Part shown: positions 1-12,658 of the stretch, one piece after another
How positions within the stretch are numbered: position 1 is the stretch's first letter
Layout: each line of letters opens with the position of its first letter
Assembly (NCBI GenBank): GCA_031769625.1
Contig: JAUIMM010001030.1
Location: 1,247,001 to 1,311,000 of the forward strand
Reading direction: 5' to 3'
Length of the DNA: 64,000 nt
Origin: Taudactylus pleione
Taxonomy: Eukaryota > Chordata > Amphibia > Anura > Myobatrachidae
Notes under the pieces: generated by a model
Told to the model about the DNA's origin: nothing
What the model saw: only the letters and a program-made list of their open reading frames with translations
The model's database searches: none
Translations under genes and position numbers: made by a program

Positions 1-559
1 TAGAGTGTGCATAAGCATCAAACCAAAAAGGATTCATGGGAGACTTATATATGGAAGGATGTAAATGCTGTGGGTACCCTATAGCGGGAGGCAGTACCAT
101 TGATGGAGCCTGTGAAGCTGCTGCACGGGCCACTAAATGAGACAAAACCTGAGACAAAACCTGAGACCAAGAGGCCACCCAAGGTGGTTCTTGTGCAAGT
201 GCTGGTGTGCTGGATTGGAGAGGTGGCTGTGTAAAACAGGCACCACACAAACCATCTTACACAAAATCCTGCTCTAACAGGCCTGCCAAACAGGATTTAC
301 ATGATACCAGCACAGGAGGCTTACACTCCTCCTTCCCTTGCTTTTAGACATAACAATGTATAACAGGTATAAGGTATAAATGCAATGTGACTGTCTTCAC
401 AAGTAAATGTGAAAAGACAATGAAAAACCCCACACAGCTGTATTCAGAGGGATGAGGAGAAACACAGCGATAGATATATCTGCCAATAGAAATAAACGGC
501 AGTACTTGAATACAGCAGCTAGCATTATAGTCACATACAAAGCATATATAATTTCAAAT
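1..559. other. Unassigned AT-rich sequence at window edge
   Basis: I see no gene I can support here. There is a short direct duplication of a 16-bp unit near 140-170. The small open frames show no recognisable domain. It may be the edge of a repeat that begins outside the window. Confidence 0.4.
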
Positions 560-1460
560 TTAAATGGGCTCTGACTCAACTGACCAAACCCCCAGGAATC
601 TTGGTAGGATATAGAGCACTATATACCTGACCCAAGGAATAGGTATACAGGGAGACTGACCCAAACCTTCTGAGAACCAACTGCTTTCAGCAGAGCACCA
701 TAGGTGGACTGTGAGTGTCTCAATACACAAGGTGGTCAGAAATAACAAACCAGATGCAGGAACCCACGCAGGAAGTTACGTCTGGGTTGGGGGAGGAGCG
801 GCCGGGGGAGCGCCTACCTTCCCTAAGCTACTTAATGGCACGGGTACACTGGCCTCACAGTAGTAGATACTACTAGTGTGCTGCTAGTGTCCCGTCCCCG
901 GTGTCAGACAATAAGGCCCCAGTGGTTTTAGTGAGGACGCGGCTCGCGAGCCCTCACTAGCAGCAGCCACCATCGCGTCTCCTACACCGGAAGCCAGGAC
1001 TGCAGTGCATGATTCCCTGACAAGCGAGGAATCGCCTTACCTTGCCATCTCCTTAGATCCGATTGCAGTCCGGGCCCCAGCGTCGCTGCTAACTAAGCTT
1101 CTCTGTGACCAGCCAAAATCCCCAGGGCATATAGCGTTACTGGCATTTCAGCATCAGCGGAGGTAGAAGGAGTCGCTGTACAAGTGTCCCCCAAGCGCTT
1201 AGTACTGCTTAACCCAGTAAAAAAAGCAGTCCCGCTGTTATAACAGGTGCGTCTGGATGCTTGCCTAGCACCAAACAAAAAAACTGAATGGCTGGGGGCG
1301 GGGTATATAGGGAGGAGGTCCTGTGCATACTGGGAGATTGAAAGCTGTAGCTGTTTGGTGCAATGGATTACTGGATTACTCCAACTACATACCCCATGGT
1401 ATCCCTGTAGACCCTATGAAACCCGAAGAAGAAATGTTAATTTTGACAAAACCAGATGAA
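560..1460 (+). promoter_or_regulatory. GC-rich block with TATA-like promoter motif
   Basis: Sequence from about 760 to 1330 is clearly more GC- and CpG-rich than its surroundings. On the plus strand it ends in a G-rich GC-box-like run followed by a TATA-like GTATATAG (about 1302-1309). A 113-aa frame opens downstream at 1323, but it has no domain I recognise. The arrangement resembles a core promoter, and in this repeat-dense window it is more likely the promoter of a decayed mobile element than of a host gene. I see no terminal repeats that would define an element. Confidence 0.3.
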
Positions 1461-3612
1461 AATGAAGTGAAGATTAATAGGCCCCTTGGAGACTCTTGTT
1501 CCTCTAAGGAAATCCTGGTAATAACCACACCAGGGTCTCTGATACAGGCAGAAGGGGGAGCGTTCATTTGCCTGTATAATGTAGCACACATTTTCCTATT
1601 CTATAGGAAAGCTATGGTTAGACAGGAACTAGTGGTTACCAGTGACAACCAGATTCCTATGTAGGCTGTGTTGTTGTTGCTGCCTGGGTTACACCAGGAC
1701 AAAAGTGCGAGAAAGTACAGTGCACACATTGACATTCACTAGAGAAATAGGAAGACCTTTTATTTCTTTTAAATACAGAATTTGTGTACATCTCCAACCA
1801 TTATCTTGATGGGTTTCAAAACTGTATGTAGGCTAGGACATCTTACATAATATTACAACAAATGTCCTGAATGCAATGAGTTGCACAATCAGTGTGGATA
1901 CAATGAAAATTGAACTTTTATAATAAAGAGAACAAGCATTTATATAGAGCATTTATCATGCAACTATACATACGGAGTTACAAAAATCTACTAGTGATTT
2001 GTGTTAATATTTTATAACATACTGTTCGTGATTTCTCTTTGCCTCATATACTATGAAGAGATAGATCTTGAGGCCCAGTAATTATGTTGGGAAACCATCC
2101 AAAACAGTGATTTTAAGTTTTTAACTTTTCCTTGGAGAATGAAGTTTATTGTAACATTAAAAAGCATGATAAAAATAACAATTGCCTCCACTTACTAAAA
2201 AAAAATAAAAATATGGATTTTGAGTGTCCTTGTTCCGAGTAACACACCCAGGGGACTCTACATTTTTTAAAAAATAAATAAATGTAGCTTTTGTTCAAGC
2301 CTTGAGATTGCCTACCTCAATAGCTTAAGTTGGGAACGCTGTATGGTCCCTGTCAGTTATGTCTATAGAAATCACTGAAGTGGTATAATTTGGGTGTCTT
2401 GCTGGAGAGGCTTGTAATTAAATGTCAGATGTCAGGCAAGGCTGCTTCCCCGCAAAGGGATTTCTCATTTTCTCTCATTCACATCAGGACACTTGTACAT
2501 TTTTTTCAAGCCTGACCTCTTAGGCAAAGTTCTTTGCAAATCGGAGCCCAATTTGCATTAGAATTCGGAGGTAATGCAGTGCAAATCCAGAAACATAAGT
2601 GAATAGCTTTTGCATTAAAATTTGAATAAACCATTGCTTCAGATATCAATTAAGAGTCATCTTCCTGGGATGATCTCCCTAGCTTGATCATTCTTTGCAA
2701 TTACCAGTAAGAGACACGCAAAAACATAGCTTGAAAAGCACACACTGTATTGCACAACAAAAAATAATCAATGACATGTTGACAACAGATTGGCAGACAC
2801 AATAATTTTCACTTACACATGCTGAAGACCAATTTTATTAGAGATAAAGTTGTAACCCTAATACTGTGTTTTTTTTGCTATTCGTATAGAAGGCAAAAAC
2901 AAGCTTCACAAGGAAAAAAACAGGCTTCACAAGCAGTCAAAAACAACAATACCCTGATTTTGTTGTTAAACCTACAACATTTGACTAATGCTTCCCCGCT
3001 ACACAGTCACACTGTACAAACACTAAACATGGTCAACATTGCCTTTTAAGGCCTCTGACTGTAAAAAGGTGCACAACAACTCTTCCTTTGTACCAAAAAC
3101 GGGGTCAAAAATATAATTATATATTAAACTGCTATTTTCTTTATTTACATACCCTATTCATAAATAATTAAACCAAAACTTAGAGCGCAATGACTGGTTA
3201 TGATGACAGATGAAGCAAGTGAGAAACAGATAGGTTATTGCTCCAACAGACAAGTATTACAATATATATTGTCAGAGCAGGCCAGGGCCTTCCATGCAAA
3301 CGCTATATGCCAGTTCTCACAGGTACCACAGTAAATGCTGTATGTGTTCCAAAGCTATTAATGCTTCACACACAGCAATCAAGTGAGAAATCTCTCAGGG
3401 CATCAGCCCGATTTGCTGAAAGCTTACTCTTGGTACAAAGGGAAAATATGCATTGCTTATTTCAAGGGGAAATTATCAACCTTAAGGAAAACAATGTAGT
3501 AAGAAATGGTTTCACGAGTGTTTACTGTGGAAGCTCTTTGCTGTGGCCTAGCTTTGGAATTGAAGGCTGCAAAAACACATTTTGTACCATTTACATTCTA
3601 CATACATCACTT
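1461..3612. other. Intergenic or intronic sequence, nothing recognised
   Basis: The stretch is AT-rich with short poly-A and poly-T runs. I found no terminal inverted repeats and no coding frame with recognisable protein features. A frame at 2819-3049 is low complexity (K/Q/N-rich) and is rejected. Confidence 0.4.
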
Positions 3613-3630
3613 ATCCTGGATACACATTTG

Positions 3631-3665
<35 letters not shown>

Positions 3666-4393
3666 TGTTCGGGCGGCGAACAATATATCGCTAGTGGATC
3701 GATGGGTGTGTACCTGAAAGAGATGTGTCCACATACATCTAACCTCTGTGCGCTACAAGTCGCGTTACACAACACATGAGCGATATGCAACTTTTTAGCA
3801 CCGAGCATCCTTTCTTGTGACTTATTCCAATAAAATGTGTCTGATGTGTAAAGTTATGCAAATAAAACACACAAGCAGTTTCTGTTGATTAAAATGATAT
3901 GCAGCATGCCTATATTCTGTGCGCGACTGTTGTTGTATCTGCATGTGTATTCTACGTTACAGTGTCACAGGCGCTGACACTGTAACATAGCATTTTGCAT
4001 GCAGATATAACCACAGTTGCACACAGAATATAGGCATGCTGCATATCATTTCAATCAGCAGAAACTGCGTGTGTGTTCTGTTTGCATCGGTTTGGGAATA
4101 AGATGCATTTTAAAGGAAAAAAGTTGCACAAAAAGATGTTCAGCACTGCTGAGACGCACCACGGCATGGCGCGACTAGAAGGGATGTTTAACGCTAGATG
4201 TATGTGGACACATCTGTAGGTCTGTGTACGCCATTCAGAGACATATCAGGTTGCCCTTGCCCACAGCCGATTCTGAAATATCATCTATATATATCTGTAC
4301 ATCTGGCTGTGTATAGCTTACCAAATTGGCCACTGGGTCGGTGCGATGGCAGGTCCCTTGTTGGTTCGCTCAAGTGTGTACCCAGCATTAAAG
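3613..4393. mobile_element. Palindromic non-autonomous DNA transposon (TGGGTACACAC-type family)
   Basis: The element is a long imperfect palindrome centred near 3975, where GTGTCA and TGACAC face each other. Sequence around 3895-3970 is the near-exact reverse complement of 3980-4060, and 3715-3760 pairs with 4195-4235. The outer ends read CCTGGATACACA on the left and TGTGTACCCAGC on the right. These match the terminal signature of elements at 31.5, 35.0, 42.2 and 44.1 kb. A (TA)n tract lies just inside the left end. There is no coding frame, so this is a MITE-like foldback element. The TSD is not resolved. Confidence 0.6.
3635..3661. repeat. (TA)n microsatellite
   Basis: An uninterrupted TA run lies inside the left arm of the palindromic element. 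Such runs are common length-variable sites in these hairpin elements. Confidence 0.9.
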
Positions 4394-5743
4394 GCAATTT
4401 GCTAATTACTGTAGGTAAGTTTTGGTTCATATTGCCAAAAAATGAAACCTAATTTCAATTAGGCTTTTAAAGTTGAATCTAGGTAGCTACCTTGCAAACG
4501 TATTAGTAGTAATAGTAGTGTAAGGGCCCCTGCCCCCCTTCACCTATTACTGAGTGGTAGTTCAGTTGTAAAGCCTTGCAACTTCATAACCCTTAATTTT
4601 AATAAATGACAAGTGGGCCTATCATTGATGACAGCAAGAAAGCCTCACTGCATAAAATACAGTATAAAGAGTAAAAGGCAAACTGAGAAACTTTCTCCTG
4701 ACTGAATATCACAGGTTTTTTAGCCTAAAAAATGTATTTAATAGAAGGTATTACGTATTGAAGGAGGTGAACATTAAACACCCCAAATCTTTTTTAGAGT
4801 TGATATTGCAAAATAAAATCATTTAACACTTAAAATGTCTCCTCCCACGTAAGCATTGCATGTTTCAAGACTAGCTTACACTTTCATCCCTCCCACCTTT
4901 GATTGCAAACCCACAAACAGTCAATCTTCCGGTTCACCAATGGTCCTACTCAAAACAGAACCAGTGTTCTTTATAAAGGCCATAGTGCAACATCGTACAT
5001 ATTGTGAGTGCCCATAACTGACGTTTCACAATGTCAGTGCAGTACCCTGCTAATTCGTAGTGCTGCCCTCTACTGGCAACAATGCTTCTTCACAGACCCC
5101 TGTCCACAGGAAGGGGGTATATCAGCCCTCCTGTAGTCTAAAGGGTCCGCACTGCTACAGGGTAGAGGAGTGATAAATGTTCAGCCCCTTTTATCGGAAG
5201 TTTTCTGGTGGTATAGAAATGAATGACTTCAGGAATGCTGTCAAAAGGAGGACTGTTCTGACCCAATATGTATTTTTCTTTGGCTTTTGACAGTTTCATG
5301 TGCATGAATCCTTGGCTGCTCCTGTAAACATAATAAAAGAAGAATTAACACTAATGAATAAGAATACACTCGAACAATAATCACAACTATAACATACTTG
5401 TACTTTGCACTTGAACATTATTTATTGTGTGGGACTATTTTGATTACAGGCTTCATAGGCTATTTAGAGTTCCTATTATATTCACTACACAAAAAGTGAT
5501 TTTTTTCCTAATCTTAAACTTAAAACATGTCCACCAATATAGGAAAGAAAATGTTTGCTTGGATTCAACCTAGATTCAAGTGTCATCTTTGAAAATTTAG
5601 CTTCAAAGGAAAATAGTAGTGTCCATGGTATCAATCCACCATTCAGATGTATGTTGTTGTTTTGGAAGTACTTGCAGTAATATGAAAGTATCACAGTAAA
5701 ACTAACAAGGAGTCTAATGCCTCTAATGTGCATCTTAAACATA
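4394..5743. other. Unassigned sequence
   Basis: I see no gene, terminal repeat or tandem array. The 85-aa minus-strand frame at 5485-5742 has no domain signature and is probably chance. Confidence 0.4.
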
Positions 5744-5835
5744 GAATAATAATAATAATATGATTATTAATTTGATTATTATTAACTATTTTTATTATTA
5801 TAATTGTAATAATAATAATAAGTTAATAATAATCA
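5744..5835. repeat. Imperfect palindromic AAT/ATT repeat tract
   Basis: AAT repeats on the left run into ATT repeats on the right and back again, forming a low-complexity region able to fold on itself. No coding content. Confidence 0.75.
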
Positions 5836-5885
5836 TAAACACAATACAACACAAGAATGAGGTGATATACGACTTATTGTAGCTA

Positions 5886-6235
5886 CAGGGCTCAATTCAA
5901 TTCAATGCGAACTGAATAGCATCGGAAAGGAGCTCCCAGAGTTATTAAATTCAGGGCACTGTTAAGCCCGACTGAAGGATTTCTTCTCGTGCCCCTCCTG
6001 GGGTGCGAGCAGAAACCTAACAAAAATCGTGACGCGATGCTGTTTTCTGCCCTTAGTGTGGCGGAAACAGCATTGCACCAGGCACTTAAGTCGGAGAATG
6101 ACCATTCTCGTGACTAAACACCATGTTTAAGGCGTGAGACAGGGCATTCTCCGACATAGCAGCGCACTGAATTGAATAGCTCCGGGAGTTACTTCCCGAT
6201 GCTATTCAATTCGCGTTGAATTGAATTGAGCCCTA
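5886..6235. mobile_element. Palindromic MITE, ends CAGGGCTCAATTCAATTC
   Basis: The left end CAGGGCTCAATTCAATTC is matched in inverted orientation by the right end, which reads GAATTGAATTGAGCCCTA. Similarity continues inward for tens of bases (GCTATTCA motifs on both sides). A TA dinucleotide flanks both sides (5884-5885 and 6236-6237), compatible with a Tc1/mariner-type TA duplication, though two bases are weak evidence. About 350 bp, no coding frame. Confidence 0.7.
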
Positions 6236-6782
6236 TAATTAGAGCAAATCTGAGATGTTAGAGAGGATGCCAGTGAACACACATTCTACATGTATAACAA
6301 ATGTATAATATAATGCAAAGTACAGAAGGACACATGAATTACAGTTACATAGTCACTCTATTAAGCAAATTGTTTTCAGAAAGCTGCTACCATCCGGTGT
6401 TTACATTTAGAAAGCCAGAAGTCCCCAATGTACTAACTCTCCTGAAATGTCTGGGAGACTCCCAAAATAGTGAGTGACCCTAGGGAATCCCAAGAGGGGC
6501 TGGCAGTTTCCCACCATGATGCAGTCTGCATCACTATGTTGTGGCAGGGTGATCAGGAAAGTCAGCAACCACGACTATATCTAGTATACTAATCTGGAAA
6601 GTTACCACATTAACCTTGGATGCTTAAACCATTTACATGAAAAGATTGAGGCATCACAATTTATATGATAAAATAAATACAAAGTTTTATTACATCAGAA
6701 ATGACATCAGGAAAATATACTGTATCATATATATTGGAACAGGCTATACAGTATATACCTGTAAGATGGAAATTGTGGCAGA
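6236..6782. other. Unassigned, with a decayed CCGGGAG-type repeat fragment
   Basis: Around 6425-6530 lies sequence of the CTGGGAGACTCCC type, related to fragments at 33.45, 34.63 and 36.84 kb. The rest is AT-rich with no recognisable feature. Confidence 0.35.
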
Positions 6783-7538
6783 GTGTATAGCCAGCGCTTT
6801 CTTAAACTTAACATGTCTAAGACTGAGCTGATCATCTTCCCACCCTCTTCCACTACATCACTTTCCACAATTTCGTTATCTATTGATGGCACAACTATCT
6901 CCTCTAGCCCCAAAGTGCGCTGTCTTGGAGTTATCCTAGACTCCTCCCTCTCCTTTAAACCGCACATTCAGCACATCTCGCAGTCCTGCCGTTTTCACCT
7001 AAAAAATATCTCCAGGATTAGACCCTTCCTCACCCAGGATGCCACTAAAACCCTCATCCACTCACTGGTCATATCCAGATTGGACTACTGTAACCTTCTC
7101 CTAGCTGGCCTCCCAGTCTCTCACCTCTCTCCACTACAATCTGTTCTCAATGCTGCTGCTCGGCTCATCTTCCTCTCCAGACGTTCTATATCTGCTTCCC
7201 CTCTCCTTCAAGCCCTACACTGGCTCCCCTTCCCCTTCAGATGCCAATTCAAGGTTCTTACATTCACCTACAAAGCCCTCACCAAATCCTCTCCCGCATA
7301 CATTTCTGACCTTCTCTCCCTTCACACTCCCACCCGCCCACTTCGCTCAACTAATGCATGCCGCCTCTCTTGCCAACTGATTACTTCCTCCCACTCCCGC
7401 ATCCGAGATTTTGCCCGTGCTGCTCCCTACCTTTGGAATGCTCTCCCTCTCCCTATCAGACTCTCCACCTCTCTACAAATCTTCAAACGGGCTCTCAAGA
7501 CCCACTACTTCATCAAGGCCTTCCAGCACTCCTCCTAA
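6783..7538 (+). pseudogene. C-terminal part of L2/CR1-type LINE reverse transcriptase ORF
   Basis: The 251-aa frame matches the region downstream of the RT catalytic core in L2/CR1-type non-LTR retrotransposons. The family-typical order is visible: LNMSKTELIIFPP near the start, LGVILDSSLSFKPHI, then SRLDYCNLLLAGLP, NAAARLIF, LHWLPFPFRCQFKVL, AAPYLWNALPLPIR and a final FKRALKTHYF. The catalytic YxDD motif and the upstream AP endonuclease are absent, so the copy is 5'-truncated as is usual for LINEs. The first residues are probably flanking sequence; homology starts near 6793. The frame itself has no stops, which suggests a fairly young copy. Confidence 0.85.
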
Positions 7539-7905
7539 CCCACCTCATGCTCTTTCCTTCCTATCTTCCCCTTCTGTGTCACGCCTGTCTGTCTGCCCCT
7601 CCCCTTAGAATGTAAGCTCTCATGAGCAGGGACCTCTTCCCTCATGTGCTTCTCTTTACATTTTCTTCTACTCTCTACTCCCCATTAGGGCACCTAACAC
7701 GGGACCGCCAACTCCCGGCAGCTTATTGTGAGTGCTTTAATCACTATTTCAGCAATGTATATAAGTTGTGTCCCTGTCCTGCACTGTAATGTACTGTAAG
7801 TTACTTGTTTCTTGTTCACTTATTAGTTCTATGTACTATGTAAGGCGCTGCGGAACACTTGTGGCGCCATATAAATAAAGGATAATAATAATAATAATAG
7901 TGAAA
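6790..7905 (+). mobile_element. 5'-truncated L2/CR1-clade LINE
   Basis: The 3' part of an RT ORF is followed by about 370 bp of 3' UTR. This includes a TGTAAGCTCTCATGAGCAGGG block, a GGCGCTGCGGAACA block and a terminal GATAATAATAAT tail. L2-type elements typically end in short tandem tails rather than poly-A. The same 3' end recurs at 25.2 kb and in the SINE at 21.3 kb. Truncation is near 6790. The TSD was not identified. Confidence 0.85.
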
Positions 7906-8799
7906 TTATTATGCATTACTAACACTGGCTATTTTGACCTTCTATGTAATCAAAAACTATCCCTATATTAACTCTGTTTTGTGCTTATCACAGGATAACA
8001 GAAAAGTCTGAACAAGTATGTTTCCTAAGCCCGTGTCCATACCATCTCTCTATTTATTCTTCTGAAAAACAAGATTAGTGCGGCTGTAAAACAGTCACCG
8101 AAAATAATAGCCGTGGTACAAAAGGCTAGAATTAAAAGCATCATTACTAGCAAGCAAAAAACAGGATTTATAGCGCATTAAAAAAAAGATGGGTACTAAA
8201 AGGGCAGCAGTCCAAAACCATACTAGAATGGCTGTAATTCATCAGATGCAAAGTGTCACCAGTACAACCTCCATGTCGTTGAGATTTGCTGTGTGGTAAT
8301 ATAAATTCCTATTATCCTCAGGAATATGCAGGGCTATTGTATGACAGAATGCACCAATATCAGAATCAGGAAACAATGACTGGAATTACAGAGCATGATG
8401 ACAGGGTGTACCAGAATAGAAGTCTCCTGTGCATACAGACAGTGTTATCTAAAATACACAGCCAGGAGATGTATAAAGCATGTGATAATAGCTCTGCAAT
8501 CTTAACACACCAATTACAGCACACTGAGCATTGGTACTCTCTATTAAACCACTGCCTAAAGAGCAGCATTTAAGGCCATTAGACAGCAAAAACCAGTAAG
8601 GAGAAAAAAAATGCCATTTTCAAGGAGGATCACTTTATTTCCTAAGAAACAGAAGTTGAAGTAAGTAACGTAAGTGCAGAATATATTAGGTGCAAAAAAT
8701 AATACACACAATTCCATCCCCCACATCCATTTTGAACAAGACATCATAATTAATTATATTTAAGTTCTACATCTTAAAGAGTCACTAAACCTAAAATAA
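7906..8799. other. Unassigned sequence
   Basis: I see no terminal repeats, tandem arrays or protein with known motifs. The 95-aa frame at 8286-8573 is not recognised. Confidence 0.4.
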
Positions 8800-9677
8800 G
8801 GGGAACATTTACTAAGATTCGTGTTTGGGCGAGAATGCATTCTCAAATGTGTGTTTGGCAAATTTACTAAACGCAAACTCAGGTGAAAAATGATGAAACA
8901 CTGCATCAACAGCCAGGCCGCTGATTGGCTAACAGACAGGCCAATCAGCGACCTTTCTGTTGATTGACAGCCAGGCCACTCACAGCCAATCAGCGGCCGC
9001 TTACTCTAGTAGTGGCCTCTGATTGGTTGGCAGCCTGGCAAGTGCAGAAAACCTTGTGGTTTGTCACTTGCCGGGGGAAGAGCCGTATGTGGAACCACAT
9101 ACGGCTCTTCTGTCCGAAATGGCTCAGGAACTTGAGTTTTCGTTTTAATGGCCGGGGACTCTAATGGACAAGAGGACCGACCTGCACCAAGAGGTAGGTG
9201 AGTATTTGAGTATTTGCCACTGCAGAAGGGGACCGGACACCTGGGGACAAGATGAATATAGTGTGTGTGTGATTGTATGTAAAACTTTTACTGTCTACCA
9301 TGTGTGTGTCCTGTGGTTATTTTAATATTTTTTTTTTTACAGTGGGGGTAGCGGTGCCAGCTATGCTTTTTTTTTTTGGGAGGGGCACAGTTTTTTTTCA
9401 GTTTTGAACATTTATTTTTTAAACACTACACATATGCAGCCTGCACGTAATTACTTATATGTGCAAGCTACATGTTTGGGTGTCTTTAGCTGTGGTCAGA
9501 CACAGGGAACACGGGGAGAGACTCTATTACATACATCATTGAAAAACATGATTCAGCAAAACACGATTCTTGGTAAATTTGAGTGTTTCTGCTGTCAAAA
9601 TTCTCCCGTGTCCCTGTGATGCTGTGAGTGTTTAAACTCGGGCAATCCTGGACCACGATTCTTAATAAATGTACCCC
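8800..9677. mobile_element. MITE-like element with ends GGGGAACATTTACTAAG
   Basis: The left end GGGGAACATTTACTAAG is mirrored at the right end by TTAATAAATGTACCCC, an imperfect terminal inverted repeat of about 25 bp with ATTCGTG / CACGATT just inside. Internally, 8915-9000 contains repeated and inverted copies of an AGCCAATCAGCGGCC-type block, which folds into hairpins. No coding frame. The superfamily is not assigned because the TSD is not clear. Confidence 0.55.
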
Positions 9678-9708
9678 TGAGATTGGTTTACATGCTTCAG
9701 TATCTTAC

Positions 9709-9722
9709 ATAATATACTGTAT
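9709..9722 (+). repeat. Left 14-bp target-site duplication
   Basis: ATAATATACTGTAT is present here and again, identically, at 13654-13667, immediately outside the inverted-arm element. A perfect 14-mer at both predicted borders is strong support for a single insertion event. Confidence 0.85.
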
Positions 9723-10641
9723 AGATAAATAGAGAAAAGAAGACTCTTTGTTGGGGGCACTCATATGGTAAATCAAAATGATTTATGAAAAGATTAAAAC
9801 TTAACTTTTATTCTTATTAGTAAAAGAAAGCAGAATAGTATACACTACATCATATTGACTAACAAAACATATACATTAAAGCTGACGATAAATAGTCAGA
9901 TCAAATCAACGAGGAGGATGGGAAATTGATGTGCACCTTGCACCTGATCATATAGGGGTGCAAACTGCACCCACCCGATTATATAGAGAGAGTTCTATTG
10001 TTCCTCCCACGGCAAATTAATAGGTATGCCCTGGCCCTATTATCACACTCCCGAAATATCGTAGGAGATTGAAGGCATAATAAGTGGCGTTGTCCCCAAA
10101 ACCGCCTACTAGCTTACAAATTACATATCAAAGTAGAAGAATATCAACCGATAATTGTTAGCATCAATAATATATTAGAATAAATACATGAGCAAATTGG
10201 TTCAGATCTGCTAAAGCACAGTACAGTTCTAGTTTTAAATGGATGGTCAAAAATTGCAAAACAATAGTGTACAATGTCCTGGGTATATTCGGTAATGCAT
10301 TCCGATTATTTAGGATAAAGGAAAGATATTGACAGTGAACCTAGAAACCGCACATCTATGTAAGAATATGATTGAATGATACAGTGTCACCTGAAAAGGA
10401 GAAAATCAATTATTCGTCTGTCATGAATCCAGAGAGCCCTCAATAAAAAATCAGTCAATCTCTGATTACAATATTTTGTATATATAGACTGTGCAATCTA
10501 GGTGAAGGATAGAAGAATAATAAAAGAGGGCCCAGATACTGTCTCCCCTGTTTCTGCTGTCACTGTGTCTTGTCTAAAACAGAGGACACAGGATGAGAGA
10601 ACAGGGTAGGTGACTGGTTGGAAGAAAGGTGAAGGGCACTT
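9723..10641. repeat. Left inverted arm of the 9.7-13.7 kb element
   Basis: Pairs with 12659-13457. The left arm carries about 130 bp (roughly 10175-10305) that the right arm lacks, so one arm has gained or lost a segment. Otherwise the arms differ by only scattered substitutions. Confidence 0.85.
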
Positions 10642-11316
10642 CTACTGATTTTTTTTTGATTATTTCGATTCATGATTTTTTACGTTTGTGCTTATGAATT
10701 TAGGTGTACATGTTCTGTGCACATGTATACATGAGCATGTATACGTGGGGTGATAACAGGTGACCCCTTATCAGTCATAACTACAAAAAGATTCCTATCC
10801 TCCATTTTTTGACTGATTACTGTCCTTATATGACCAACATGAGGATTTTATTATGTGGTGGAGATTTATCTCACTTCCTTTAACAATATGAGTATTATTT
10901 GGTATGTTTCCCTTATGATAAGTAACCCTTTGGCTCCTCGTTTTATACAAATTTTGGTACTTAATGAATTGACTTTAAACATCCTTTCTTCTCTAACACT
11001 AAAAATACTTTATGGTATAACTAACCATTTTGTTTCTTGTCCTTGTTTTTCTAATGTATGGAATTGGTTAAAATTTAAACCTAAATCTACCTAATACTGT
11101 CAAAATATGGACATGGTAGGTAGTGTAATCTTATCACACTTCTATCTACTAGTTGCATACAACCAATTGACGTGTCCTAGTTTGCTATTTGAAGCAATGC
11201 CAGTACAAGCACATTCATTCCGCTACACACATCCGGAATTGATCGCTCCCCCTTGAGAGCAATTAGCATACTGATTGGGCGGGGTATTTAAATAGTCCTA
11301 AGCATGACTCTTCACC

Positions 11317-11356
11317 GATGTGAACAAGCCCTGCCTCGGGCGAAACGTACGTCATC
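11317..11356 (+). ncRNA. Hammerhead-ribozyme-like motif (degenerate core)
   Basis: Read as RNA, the order is: a short stem I (GAT pairing with ATC), a core GTGAACA in place of the consensus CUGANGA, one extra A, a strong stem II (GCCC/GGGC with a 6-nt loop), GAA, a self-complementary ACGTACGT for stem III, then C before the second stem I strand. The core positions equivalent to C3 and G8 are G and C, which keeps the pair in swapped form. Hammerheads are known in PLE terminal repeats. The deviations mean activity is uncertain. Confidence 0.4.
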
Positions 11357-11698
11357 ATTCTGTCACGTGACCTGTCCTGATCGGCCGGCCGGGCACCATC
11401 CCGCTGACTCGCGGAGGGACGCTCCGGAGAGTCCAAGCCATGCACCCACACAGTATCCGGCTTCACGTGACACCAGCGTCGGGGCACCAACCCGCTGACA
11501 ATCGGGAAGATACTCCTTGTCAGTACGCAGCTACTGGCTCACAGTAAACATTTTCATTTAAACTTTGTCTCCCCTCTCCCCCTTGTATAACGTCTGGCAT
11601 CGGGTACTACAGCCTGCTATATAGGCAGGTTGACGACCTGCTGACTGTTTTGGAAAAATGAACAGTAACATAATTGGCATATATTAATATGTGACTAA

Positions 11699-12236
11699 GG
11701 CCCTGATTCAGACCCACTCGCGAGCGGCTGTCCGCTCGCAAGTGGGTCGATGTTCTGCACTGAGCATGCGCACGACGGAGGGAGCTCCGTCGTGCGCATG
11801 CGCCAGACGCGACGAGCGAAGGAAAGTCCTTCGCTCGTTGTGTCTGATCAAAGGGGACGTGCTGTCGATGTTGATTGACAGCACGCCCCCTTTGGTGGGC
11901 GTGCCTCCCTGACGGGGGCGTTCCCATGGGAACGCCTCCCGTCAGAAGCCGGCCCACTGACATCACTAGTGATGTCAGTGGGAGTGATTTTGGCTCTGAT
12001 AGAGCCAAAATCACTCCGGAGCTTGCGGTTGAAAACCTCAACCGCAGGCTCCGGCTCGCAGTTTCGATGGTCGCGATGGTCAAGACCATCGCGGCCATCA
12101 AACTGCATGCTCGTATAGCCTGTGGGTGGTGACCCACAGCTATACGAGCGTCCAGGAGGACGCTCCATTTTCATGGAGGGCGGCCCTCATTCAGAGCGTG
12201 CGCTCTGCTCAGAGCGTACGGCTCTGAATGAGGGCC
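11699..12236. mobile_element. Harbinger-like MITE (3-bp TAA TSD), nested
   Basis: The ends GGCCCTGATTCAG and CTGAATGAGGGCC are inverted copies flanked on both sides by TAA (11696-11698 and 12237-12239). Three-base TWA duplications are typical of PIF/Harbinger elements. The interior is GC-rich and made of nested self-complementary blocks such as GACATCACTAGTGATGTC. It has no transposase and interrupts the larger inverted-arm element, so it inserted later. A related left end occurs at 43.1 kb. Confidence 0.75.
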
Positions 12237-12658
12237 TAAGTCAAGATACCATCACACAGTATATCATATGTGTTGGCTTGTGTAAAAACAGCTATTGTTT
12301 ATAACTGCTAGAGTAGAGATTTATAACCAACCTATCACAAATTCTCTTGCGACCATAGATTGTCCATTTAACCCTATATGTAACTCCTTTATTGTCTTAG
12401 TAAGACGGCTACATATTACAATTATTGGAATCGCAAGATTGTGTCACTTTTGTATGTATTCACAGTATATCTATTTGATTGCTATTTTCAACTATGGTTT
12501 TTTGATCTGCTATTTATATATATCCTTGTAGGATGTATTAATGTTTCCTTTTAACAATATCTATACATAAGCAATCTTTCTGCACTCTCTCATCAGTGTA
12601 CCTACCACGTCTAGACTGCAATGTCCTTGACATCAGGATAGACGTGGTTTGAGCGCGC

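Noticed and set aside
1323..1664. 113-aa plus-strand frame after a TATA-like motif
   Set aside because: No recognisable domain or splice signals; the region looks like a decayed mobile element.
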